Source: Thalassiosira profunda
Taxonomy: Eukaryota > Bacillariophyta > Thalassiosirophyceae > Thalassiosirales > Thalassiosiraceae
NCBI GenBank assembly: GCA_036939355.1
Contig: JALLAP010000788.1
Coordinates: 1-16,389, forward strand
Length of the DNA stretch: 16,389 nucleotides
Direction: 5' to 3'
A program made the translations under genes and the position numbers. Shown here piece after piece: positions 7,749-14,552 of the stretch. The notes under the pieces were generated by a model. It worked only from the letters and a program-made list of their open reading frames with translations, was not told the origin of the DNA and searched no databases. Within the stretch, counting starts at the first letter, position 1. Every line of letters begins with the position of its first letter.

Positions 7749-8800
7749 CGTCCCCCGAAATGAACGATTGAATCATCCGCCTTGCGGTGGCCCGTCCGTA
7801 CGGAATGTATGACAGTGTGTACCAGAGCGAAGCGGACACTGGGGAGATGTGCGAAGAGATGGTATGAGACGAACAAACAAACAAATAATAAACACACAAA
7901 GAGACATCCAACCAACTCACTTTGCACCAGGAGCAACAACACCAGCAATCCAATCTTCGGCCCCGTCGGCATCGGTATAAAGCACACCGCAATCGACGTC
8001 GCCAGTGTCGCCAAGTACGTAATGCTCGTCGTCCGTCGCTTCTCGTCGAACATTGACTTAAATTGCCTCTTCGGCCCGGACAGAAACATTGAACTCATCA
8101 GCGAGAGGAGGTTCCCCGACGAGTAGAGGAAGACGAAGGGGGCGGGATTGCCCGCGACCAATTTGACGAAGAGGCGGAAGGACGCGAAGGTCATGAGGTA
8201 GCCGGCCGTGAAGCAGATGCCGAAGCCAGTGACCCGCTGCGCAATTGTGCAAACGTGCATGGGCTGTTGTGAGTGATATGTTTGGACTGCATTGTTCTTC
8301 GTTGCACCTCCACTGCGATTGCAATTGCCCGCCATTATTCCATCTCCCCATTCCCCGGATTCTCATTTACTGCCGATGGAGCAATTGTCGTGTCACCCAT
8401 TCACCTTCACCTTGCATCTACTTCGATCTCCTCCCTTCTTTGCATTTGCACCCAGCAAATAATTGCAAAACGCACAATACGGTAAATTGCACCTCACCTG
8501 GTGAAACGTCAGCTTGGGACAATACTCCGACACCTCGTCCAGCACGCTCGCCTCGCTGGGCGCCTCGCTGTCGTCGTCGTTCGCCGGGGGCAGCCCCAGC
8601 CCCGACCGCGCGCTCTTCCCGGCCGACGCGGCCGATTCCTTTAGGGAGGCGAGCATGGTGGACATGTTGCTGGCGAAGGCGGCCGCGGGGGGAACGGGGC
8701 CGGGCGCGGAGGGGTCGGAGGCGGAGGGAGGGTCGTGGGCAGTGGCAGGGGCGGAGGTGGCGTCGTGGTCTTCGGTGAGGAGGCGGGCGTAGCGGCTCAT
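7744..8800 (-). CDS. SFT2 family vesicle transport protein (three exons, spliced)
   Basis: Joining 8800-8498, 8236-7921 and 7838-7744 gives 237 residues. Intron 1 (8497-8237) is phase 0, with donor CAG|GTGAGG and acceptor GCGCAG|CGG. Intron 2 (7920-7839) is phase 1, with donor A|GTGAGT and acceptor CCCCAG|TG. Both are needed, because each unspliced frame hits stops and the domain is only continuous after splicing. Residues 1-90 are a soluble Ser/Ala/Pro- and acid-rich tail. Residues 94-222 are the SFT2 domain: CPKLTF, RVTGFGICFTAGYLMTF, FVFLYSSGNLLSLMSSMFL, GPKRQFKSMFD, two further hydrophobic segments and the signature WYTLSYIPYGRA, making four membrane helices. SFT2/Got1-type proteins act at the late Golgi in retrograde vesicle traffic. 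The length and N-terminal tail are normal for the family. Confidence 0.88.
7839..7920 (-). other. SFT2 intron 2
   Basis: This 82-base intron runs from GTGAGTTGG to a pyrimidine-rich CATCTCCCCAG. It contains a TTTG/TTTATT microsatellite-like stretch (about 7869-7896). Removing it creates an ATG methionine codon across the junction (A from exon 2, TG from exon 3) and restores the family sequence before WYTLSYIP. Confidence 0.85.
8237..8497 (-). other. SFT2 intron 1
   Basis: This 261-base intron has donor GTGAGG and acceptor TTGCGCAG. Its length is a multiple of three, but it holds in-frame stops, so retention would truncate the protein. It interrupts the first conserved block of the SFT2 domain between CPKLTFHQ and RVTGFGICF. 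Confidence 0.85.
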
Positions 8801-9041
8801 TCAGGCGCGTGCACCGTCGATGGCACGATAACGCGGATGGGGGGGCAGCCGACGCGTAGTAGGAGGAGCTGGATGTTGAACAGGACGAGGGGGCGCGGCC
8901 GTGGTTGGGAGGAGCCGTTGCGTGGGGGGGGGGGGAATTGTAGGTACTTACGTAGATACTATTTGTGCGGAAAAGTGCGGAGTGAAAAGGACGGAGGTGC
9001 ACCTTGTTTCAGAAAGACATCTCGGACCACCAATTTCGATC
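8801..9041. promoter_or_regulatory. SFT2 promoter and 5' leader
   Basis: 241 bases lie between the SFT2 start and the tRNA. They contain a run of 12 G at 8924-8935 and the ACGT-rich motif TAGGTACTTACGTAGATAC at 8941-8959. On the minus strand that motif contains GTAAGT, which could also be a splice donor of a 5' UTR intron; I see no compelling acceptor. No gene is seen here. Confidence 0.4.
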
Positions 9042-9114
9042 GCTTCGATAGCTCAGTTGGGAGAGCGTGAGACTGAAGATCTCAAGGCCCCGTGTTCGAT
9101 TCACGGTCGAAGCA
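9042..9114 (+). tRNA. tRNA-Phe (anticodon GAA)
   Basis: A complete cloverleaf folds. The acceptor stem is GCTTCGA (9042-9048) with TCGAAGC (9107-9113). The D arm is GCTC/GAGC with AGTTGGGA in the loop. The anticodon stem TGAGA/TCTCA encloses CTGAAGA, with anticodon GAA at 9075-9077. The variable loop is AGGCC. The T arm is CCGTG/CACGG with loop TTCGATT. The discriminator is A9114. No intron and no encoded CCA are present, as expected for a eukaryotic nuclear gene. The internal A and B boxes are intact, so Pol III transcription is expected. Confidence 0.97.
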
Positions 9115-9115
9115 A

Positions 9116-9124
9116 TTTCTTTTT
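9116..9124 (+). terminator. Pol III terminator of tRNA-Phe
   Basis: TTTCTTTTT begins two bases after the tRNA discriminator. Its run of five T is enough for RNA polymerase III termination. Confidence 0.75.
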
Positions 9125-9349
9125 GTGCCTTCCCTGTGTGCCCTTTGCATTGCTTTTGCATTGGGGCATCTTCTTTGGGATGTTTAGCTGTCTATCTTGC
9201 AGTGGCGGCAACCTCAAACAGCCACTCGCTGACGATCTTCGTGCCTCTGAAGTTGAGCCGTCCTCTGAAAGTTGACTCATTTTTTGGCAGAGCGGCCAAC
9301 TTCGGACATGCAGTGCTACCCCATCAGAGCCCAGAACCACCAACCAAAA

Positions 9350-9380
9350 GCCCAAGGGTGTAGAACAGAACCCTTTGGGC
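9350..9380. repeat. Inverted repeat / hairpin
   Basis: GCCCAAGGGT (9350-9359) pairs with ACCCTTTGGGC (9370-9380), with one bulged base and a 10-base loop. It lies downstream of the tRNA and of the GCN5 stop, so it could sit in a 3' UTR. Function is unknown. Confidence 0.5.
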
Positions 9381-9526
9381 AGGAATGCGACCAAAGATTG
9401 CACAATTTCATGGACCCAAATTACCAAGTGGTGCAGTATCACAAGTGACACGGAAGGGGCGGAGGGTCTCCTTTTGGCTGCCTGGGGGCTTGTATATGTG
9501 GAGGTTTCAATGCATGCATTTCCTAC

Positions 9527-9532
9527 TTTATT
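9527..9532 (-). terminator. Possible poly(A) signal for GCN5
   Basis: AATAAA on the minus strand, 15 bases downstream of the TAG stop of the GCN5 C-terminal fragment, in a locally AT-rich stretch. Tentative, because diatom poly(A) signals are loosely conserved. Confidence 0.3.
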
Positions 9533-9547
9533 TTTGTTCCCATTCCG

Positions 9548-10989
9548 CTATGCCCCGCCCACCCCCTCCGTAATCTTCCGGGGGAAGATGTTGGCCAAAT
9601 ACTTCTCCAATTGCACGGCGTGCGCGGTGTACGTGCTGCCCTCCCCGTTGTACAATTTGCAATTGTTCACCATCCGCATCATGTCGCAGTACAGCATGTG
9701 CTTGTTCCGGTACCAGTCCCCCCTTCGGATCCGCCGCTCCATCGTCTTGAGATCGATCGGATCGGTCACCACCTCCAAATAGTCCCGTCACTTCTTCGGT
9801 ATCGACGGGCTCGCGGAAGCACCACGCGAACTGCTGCTCCGTCACCTTCTTCATGAGCGCCATCAACTCGCTCTTCAGTTGGTTCTTCTTCACGTCCGCG
9901 TCGGTGTTTTCCATCGCCGACGCCAGCAGGTCGTTCTTCGTCCATCCGGCCTCGACCACCCCCGGAATTGCCAGGGCCCGTTCCGTCACCAACGCGGGTC
10001 CCCGCGCCGTCGTCTCGGCCGCGACGGTCTCCTTGAAATCCTCCGGCAGAGGGGGATACTCGACCTTGTCCGATTTGGACGTGGCGCGGNCGTAGTTGTC
10101 CGCATACGTGATGAAATACTCGATCCCCTCCGTCACGGCGTGCATTTTCAGCAAATTCATCAACTTGGTGCCGTACCCCTTCACCTGCTGGCTCGCGCTG
10201 ACCGCACAGAACGCAATCTCCGCGAACCGCATCTCCTTGTACGCCCGATAGCAAATCCCCCCGATGATTTCCTCGTCGCAATCCCGCCGCTCGGCGTCGT
10301 CGCTCAGGATCGCGAGGGATTTGTGGCGCTTGTCGAACACCAACGTAGTTGTCCGCATACGTGATGAAATACTCGATCCCCTCCGTCACGGCGTGCATCT
10401 TGAGCAGATTCATCAATTTGGTCCCATACCCCTTCACCTGCTGGCTCGCGCTGACGGCGCAGAACGCAATCTCCGCGAACCGCATCTCCCTGTACGCCCG
10501 ATAGCAAATCCCCCCGATGATTTCCTCGTCGCAATCCCGTCGCTCGGCGTCGTCGCTCAGAATCGCGAGGGATTTGTGCCGCTTGTCGAACACCAGCCGG
10601 GCGATGTACTCCTTGGGCATTTTGGGGAGCTGCCGCGCAAACAGCGATTTGAGACCGATCAAGCGGACGAGGTTGCGGGGCGTCCCGTCGTTGACGACGA
10701 TGGCGCGGCGGATGCGGTCGTAGGGGTTGGAGGAGTGGGGTTTGACGCCGCCGGAGGAGGGGGGCGGGAGGTGAAACTCCTGCTTGGCGGAGGGCGTGGG
10801 CGCCACTGCATCCTCGGGTTGCGGTTGGGATTCGGCGGGTGCGCCGTCGCTGTCTGATTTGGCCGCGGCGGGCGGGTCCGCGGCGGGTTCCTCGGTCGCC
10901 GCGGGCTCTGCGGCCTCGGGGGCGGGATCCGGGGGCGCCGCCGCCTCGTCGGCTGAGGAGAGCTTCCGCTTGCGGCCCGTATTGGACAT
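9548..10989 (-). CDS. GCN5: GCN5-type histone acetyltransferase with bromodomain, disrupted in this assembly
   Basis: The start ATG at 10989 sits in GCCGCCATGTCC, a near-ideal context. Residues 1-90 are acidic, Ala/Pro-rich, with GRKRKL near the start. Residues ~95-215 are the GNAT core: IVVNDGTPRNLVRLIGLKSL, KEYIARLVFD, FAEIAFCAV with the catalytic Glu (E173), the acetyl-CoA loop QVKGYGTKLM, and FITYADNY. Here the frame is lost in a tandem copy of the preceding 253 bases, then meets an N at 10090. The remaining HAT end (the A.GYF..QGF and IKDYDGGT region of the family) is absent. Beyond the N the frame resumes with ALAIPGVVEAGW, then FREPVDTEEV. An extra base near 9784-9786 shifts the frame before the bromodomain, which continues as DPIDLKTMERR and NNCKLYN with the acetyl-lysine-binding Asn, to TAG at 9550-9548. 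GCN5 acetylates histone H3 within SAGA-type coactivators. The damage looks like assembly error, not decay. Confidence 0.85.
10090..10090. other. Ambiguous base (N), probable hidden assembly gap
   Basis: The only N in the window falls in the GCN5 coding region, exactly at the edge of a duplicated block and exactly where conserved HAT sequence is missing. It probably stands for a contig join of unknown length and not for one uncalled base. Confidence 0.85.
10091..10343 (-). repeat. 253-bp tandem duplication within GCN5, copy A
   Basis: This copy encodes LVFDKRH through ITYADNY of the HAT core and is directly abutted by copy B at 10344-10596. By my count the two copies differ at about 13 of 253 positions. 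All but one of the differences are silent; the exception is Lys (copy A) versus Arg (copy B) in AYKEM/AYREM. Confidence 0.92.
10344..10596 (-). repeat. 253-bp tandem duplication within GCN5, copy B
   Basis: Copy B is continuous with the GCN5 N-terminus. Because 253 is not a multiple of three, reading on from copy B into copy A changes frame immediately after ADNY. A functional in-place duplication is therefore unlikely. Confidence 0.92.
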
Positions 10990-11147
10990 GGCGGCGGGGT
11001 CTCGGAGAGAGATCTTGTGTGAAAGTGGGTGGGCGCCGGTTTTGGTGGGGTAAAACGAGGGGGGGGGCCTGACGCCCGCTGAAACAGCACCCCGCACTGC
11101 TAGCACTGCATGCCCACCTGTGCCCCCAACAAGGCGCCGTTTCCTCC
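10990..11147. promoter_or_regulatory. Compact divergent promoter, GCN5 / MORN gene 1
   Basis: Only 158 bases separate the two divergent starts. They contain a run of nine G (11059-11067) and a CACTGC direct repeat (CACTGCTAGCACTGC, about 11095-11109). No TATA-like sequence is evident. A shared promoter is inferred from geometry alone. Confidence 0.45.
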
Positions 11148-12206
11148 ATGCACCCCCTACCCCCGACGACGATGAGGACCCACAATGGCTACGCCGGCGG
11201 CAGTGCTGCATACGACCGCCCATCGCTGCCGCGGGTCCCCGAGAAATCAGAAGTGGGGCACAACATGAGCCATTCCCTCGGGCACAACGGTGGTGCAGGC
11301 GCTCCTCAGAATCACGGAGGAAAGCGAAGAATGGAGGACGATCCCCCCTACGTCACCCCCGCCGTGGCGGGGCGGCCGCTCAAAATCACCAAGACGCTCA
11401 TGGGCAAGCTCGCGAAGCTTCCGGCGCCTCCCCTCGACACTGGCAACAGCGAGCGCCAAACTTGCAATACAGGCCAGCACAATAAGATGACGCCAGTCGA
11501 GGAAGAGGAACCCAGGCCCAACCCCGCAGCGAAATTGAGCCCGCTGGACTTGCTGTCGACTGTCTCTTCCCACATCAAGAAAAGGGAGGACAGCGAGATG
11601 CAGCAGAAGCTCGTAAACGATTCCGGGGGAGGGCACAGCTCGGAGCCTCCCATGCACACCCAACAACAACAGCCCGCAGTGACTTCCGTGGTGACAATCG
11701 ATTCGACGCGCTCGGAGAGCCCCGAACCCTACGTCGGCGAGCGCAATTCTTTGGGCCAGCGCCACGGCCGCGGCGCAATGAACTACCCCAACGGATGCCA
11801 CTACAACGGCCAATTTTTGCACGACAGGCGCCACGGCTTCGGGGAGTGCGCGTACCCCAATGGCTGCGTGTACAGCGGATTCTGGCACGACGGCCAGCGC
11901 GACGGGGTGGGACGGATGATCTATGCGGATAGAAGTGAGATGTACGAGGGGGAGTGGAGGGAGGATCGCCGCCACGGGACAGGGACGTATTACCGCTCGG
12001 ACGGGAGGGCGGATGTCGCGCGGTACGACGCGCACGACATGGCGGGGGAGGGTGTGCAGTGGAGCCCCAATCGGGAGTTCGTGGTGCGGTTGGTGGACGG
12101 GGAGAATTGCGGACCGATATCGGTGGGGCAGGCGCTGGAGATATGCCGAAGGTTGGGCGTTCACGGGGCGCCCCGGAAGATGTTGCCGGACTTTGCAGAG
12201 GGATGA
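11148..12206 (+). CDS. MORN-repeat protein 1
   Basis: This is a 352-residue protein. Residues 1-190 are low-complexity and probably disordered, apart from a possible short helix, LSPLDLLSTVSSHIKKRED (130-148). From 195 to ~305 there are four clear MORN repeats, the last followed by a degenerate fifth: YVGERN..RHGRGAMNYPNG, HYNGQFLHDRRHGFGECAYP, VYSGFWHDGQRDGVGRMIY, EMYEGEWREDRRHGTGTYY. The C-terminal 45 residues are not MORN. MORN arrays form elongated beta structures that dock onto membranes or scaffold other proteins, often at basal bodies or the cell cortex of protists. No enzymatic domain is attached. Two nearby starts are possible (11148 and 11172); the upstream one has the better context (CCTCCATGC). 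Repeats 1-2 are close to those of MORN protein 2. Confidence 0.82.
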   Translation: MHPLPPTTMRTHNGYAGGSAAYDRPSLPRVPEKSEVGHNMSHSLGHNGGAGAPQNHGGKRRMEDDPPYVTPAVAGRPLKITKTLMGKLAKLPAPPLDTGNSERQTCNTGQHNKMTPVEEEEPRPNPAAKLSPLDLLSTVSSHIKKREDSEMQQKLVNDSGGGHSSEPPMHTQQQQPAVTSVVTIDSTRSESPEPYVGERNSLGQRHGRGAMNYPNGCHYNGQFLHDRRHGFGECAYPNGCVYSGFWHDGQRDGVGRMIYADRSEMYEGEWREDRRHGTGTYYRSDGRADVARYDAHDMAGEGVQWSPNREFVVRLVDGENCGPISVGQALEICRRLGVHGAPRKMLPDFAEG

Positions 12207-12644
12207 GAGGCCGGATGTTGGCAAATCGTAGATTTGGACAGCGTTGCATTGCAATTAGTGCAGCTTGAGGCTGGTACCTTTGCTAAGCCTTGCTTATACT
12301 CTCTCTCTAGATAAGGGAGAGGGGGTGCCGCTTGTGCGTTTTGAGCAGTTTTGAGGAGAAGGTAGGTTTCACTCAGTGTACGTCGTACTTGAGGTACCTA
12401 GGTAGCCGCGGCCGTTAGCGTGTGAGGGTGCGTGAGCAGGGCGGGCGCGGCCCTGCTGCAAAGAGATTGATGGGAGAAGACACCCGGCGCCGCGCTCCTA
12501 TCGTCGCCCAACGCCCTGCACCCTGGACTAGACTTGCGCGTTCGTCCTGTGCTCTGTCGGGCAACTCATGAAGCACCCTAGATCATCGTTGCTCGCAATC
12601 TTACGCTAGCGGCCCAACTCCATCCCGTCCATCAATTTGCAGCG
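12207..12644. promoter_or_regulatory. Intergenic region, MORN gene 1 to DUF1330 gene
   Basis: 438 bases with no recognisable gene. It holds an imperfect inverted repeat CTCTCTCTCTAGATAAGGGAGAG (about 12299-12321), which could fold near the end of the MORN transcript, and a GTAC-rich palindromic stretch (GTACGTCGTACTTGAGGTACC, 12379-12399). The final part upstream of 12645 should carry the DUF1330 promoter; ATCAATTTGCAGCG just before the ATG could also be an intron acceptor of a 5' UTR intron. Confidence 0.4.
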
Positions 12645-12989
12645 ATGCCATCATCCACATCACATGCAGCCGGCCCGGAGGCGTACATCGTCATCGAGGC
12701 GAAGCTCGATCCCTCCCACCGCGAGCGCTTCGCCTCCTACGCCTCCCAGGTGCCAGCGCTCGTCGCCAAGTACGGCGGGGAATACATAGTGATGGGAGGC
12801 ACGCACGAGCCGCTCGAGGGGGAGTGGGGCACGACGCGTATCGTGATGCATCGGTGGCCGAATGCCGAGAGCGCGAGGGAGTTTTGGCACAGCGAGGAGT
12901 ATCGGGAGTTGAAGAAGGTGCGGGAGGGGACGGGCGACTTTCGCATCATCCTGCTGGAGGGGTTGCAGAGAAAAGAGTTGGACGAATGA
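12645..12989 (+). CDS. DUF1330 family protein (dimeric alpha-beta barrel fold)
   Basis: This is a 114-residue protein. It fits the DUF1330 pattern from end to end: YIVIEAKLDPSHRERFASY near the start, a GGEYIVMGGTHEPLEGEW turn, TTRIVMHRWPNAESAREFW, then a helix with EEYRELKKVREG and a final strand IILLEG. The family has the small ferredoxin-like dimer fold seen in monooxygenases and EthD-like proteins. Its biochemical role is not established, and no substrate can be named. It is common in proteobacteria and scattered in algae, so bacterial ancestry is possible. The length is normal. It lies between two MORN genes with no obvious functional link, and its stop is 115 bases from the end of the convergent MORN gene 2. 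Confidence 0.85.
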   Translation: MPSSTSHAAGPEAYIVIEAKLDPSHRERFASYASQVPALVAKYGGEYIVMGGTHEPLEGEWGTTRIVMHRWPNAESAREFWHSEEYRELKKVREGTGDFRIILLEGLQRKELDE

Positions 12990-13103
12990 GGATACCTGCA
13001 TACCTCTCTACCTTAGGGCCGGGGCCAAGTTGTGCTGCAACTCGTCTCGTATGGAAGGGCTTAGGGCTTGCAATTCTGCTCATGCGTCCGCACCATCCGT
13101 CGC

Positions 13104-14552
13104 TTAAACAGCGCCACCGCTCCGCCGTTGGTACACATCCTCCCGCCACAGTCCCTCGCACGCATCTCCGTTTGGAAAGCGGTACACGCCGAACCCGTGC
13201 TTCTTCTGATCCAGGAACATCCCGGTGTAGCTCTCCCCGTTGCTCATGGTGAGGGTGCCCTCTCCATTGGGCATATCGTTCGCCCACTGGCCCTCGTACA
13301 CGTCTCCGTTCGCGTACTTCATGCAGCCCTGGCCACACTTTTGGTTGCGCTCCCAACTTCCTTGGTACACGCCGCCAAACTTGGAGTCGGAGCCCGAAGA
13401 CGGGTACCACACCTTGCCGAACCCGTGGCGCCGGTCGTTCGCAAACTCGCCGACGTACTTGCACCCGTTCGAATACGCCACGACGCCCCGCCCGTGGCGG
13501 AGGTTCGTGATGGGGTGGCGCTCGCCGACGTAGCACGCCGACGACTTGCCTTCCGTTGACTTGGGCCCGACGGAGCTTGGAGAGCCGGCCCCGGAGGAAG
13601 GAGGCCTCGGCGACGCGGCACTCGCTCGAGACGATGCGTTGGAGGCACTGCCGATGGAGCCGGTCCGAGCCCGTGACGTATGAACGGGAGCGTACCGGAA
13701 GAAGTGCGCATCCTTCGCTCTGTGCCCGGTCAGCTCCTCGGCAAGCCGCATCTTGATGATCAAAAGCCGCTTCGCCTCCTCTATGCGTCGCCCGACGGCG
13801 AAGTCTTCCGCCATGAAGCTATGGGTGGCCGCCACGCGTTGGATCTTGGGCGGCTCGAGGATCATGCGGTCGGGCGGCGCGAGCACCGACACAGAAGCCA
13901 GCGTCTCGAGGGCGTCGAGGCCCGACGATGCCTTGGGCGACTGCTGCGCCTCTTCTCGCGGCTGCTCGTAATCTTGCAGCTCGGGCCCTTGCTTCTTCTC
14001 TTCCTCCTTCCTGTCCTTCTCGGCCCTGGCCAGCTTCCGCTGCTGCCGCTTGAGCTCAGTTCGCATCGCCTTCCGCTCGTTGGCTCGCGCCTGCTGCGCC
14101 ATCCAGTGGCGGATGCGCACCTGACTCGGATCCGCATTCTTCTCGGAAAGCCGGGCGCTGCTTGATCTCGAGTCGAGAAGAGGCTGCAGCAAGCTGTCCG
14201 CTCGGGCGGGAGGCTTCTTGGGGTACGCCAATCCGCCGGCGGCCTCGATCAACTCTTGCGGAGACGGCACCGAAGGAGGCGTGACGACGCTACGCGAGGA
14301 CGGCCGATAATTCGCCGGCGAGCCGTCGCGATCGTGGGAGCCGATGGAGACGTGCCTCGCCCTCGTCGGCCCCTTGAGCCGCCGCAGCTCGCGCAGCCGG
14401 GCGTAGAGCATCTGCTCGGGTTGGTATGGCTCGGTGGCCGGCATTGCCGTGTGGGGTATGAACGATGCGGCTGCAGGAGCGACGCGGGCCTTCTTGGACT
14501 CGGGAGGCGAGCAGCCGTGCCCGCTGGTGATGCGCTTCTTGAGGAGGCTCAT
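13104..14552 (-). CDS. MORN-repeat protein 2
   Basis: This is a 482-residue protein. Residues 1-140 are low-complexity with a basic N-terminus (MSLLKKR). Residues 145-190 are Arg/Lys/Glu-rich and likely a helix or coiled coil (ARNER..TELKRQQRKLARAEKD type). Residues 250-285 include a probable helix, RRIEEAKRLLIIKMRLAEEL. A Ser-rich linker follows (295-337). Residues 341-475 hold five MORN repeats: YVGERH..LRHGRGVVAYSNG, KYVGEFANDRRHGFGKVWYP, an expanded one with a SGSDSKFGG insert before VYQGSW, then VYEGQWANDMPNGEGTLTM and SYTGMFLDQKKHGFGVYRFP. It ends with a half repeat. It is probably a scaffold or cortex protein. The start ATG is at 14552-14550, shortly after the TTGCAA-rich promoter. Confidence 0.82.
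   Translation of the reverse strand: MSLLKKRITSGHGCSPPESKKARVAPAAASFIPHTAMPATEPYQPEQMLYARLRELRRLKGPTRARHVSIGSHDRDGSPANYRPSSRSVVTPPSVPSPQELIEAAGGLAYPKKPPARADSLLQPLLDSRSSSARLSEKNADPSQVRIRHWMAQQARANERKAMRTELKRQQRKLARAEKDRKEEEKKQGPELQDYEQPREEAQQSPKASSGLDALETLASVSVLAPPDRMILEPPKIQRVAATHSFMAEDFAVGRRIEEAKRLLIIKMRLAEELTGHRAKDAHFFRYAPVHTSRARTGSIGSASNASSRASAASPRPPSSGAGSPSSVGPKSTEGKSSACYVGERHPITNLRHGRGVVAYSNGCKYVGEFANDRRHGFGKVWYPSSGSDSKFGGVYQGSWERNQKCGQGCMKYANGDVYEGQWANDMPNGEGTLTMSNGESYTGMFLDQKKHGFGVYRFPNGDACEGLWREDVYQRRSGGAV

Larger units (their letters stand above)
9125..9547. other. Intergenic region, tRNA-Phe to GCN5 3' end
   Basis: About 420 bases without a convincing gene. It holds one hairpin (9350-9380). 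On the minus strand an AATAAA lies at 9532-9527, 15 bases past the GCN5 stop, and is a possible poly(A) signal. Short frames here have no family resemblance. Confidence 0.5.

Noticed and set aside
7869..7896. ACAA microsatellite as a possible mobile-element tail
   Set aside because: It is short, lies inside SFT2 intron 2, and has no target-site duplication or element sequence beside it.
8924..8935. Run of 12 G as a G-quadruplex or regulatory element
   Set aside because: A single homopolymer without further G tracts in register; it may be a simple slippage tract or sequencing inaccuracy.
10091..10596. Mutually exclusive exons or a genuine second HAT module
   Set aside because: The two copies abut with no intron between them, the repeat length is not a multiple of three, and one copy borders the N. 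Misassembly of diverged copies explains all three.
10990..11223. Upstream extension of the GCN5 frame beginning at 11223
   Set aside because: It would overlap the MORN 1 start, and the extra residues are low complexity. The ATG at 10989 has a near-perfect GCCGCC context and begins a sensible protein.
11247..12254. Minus-strand frame opposite MORN gene 1 (335 codons)
   Set aside because: Antisense of MORN repeats; no recognisable domain, and the plus strand has clear MORN periodicity.
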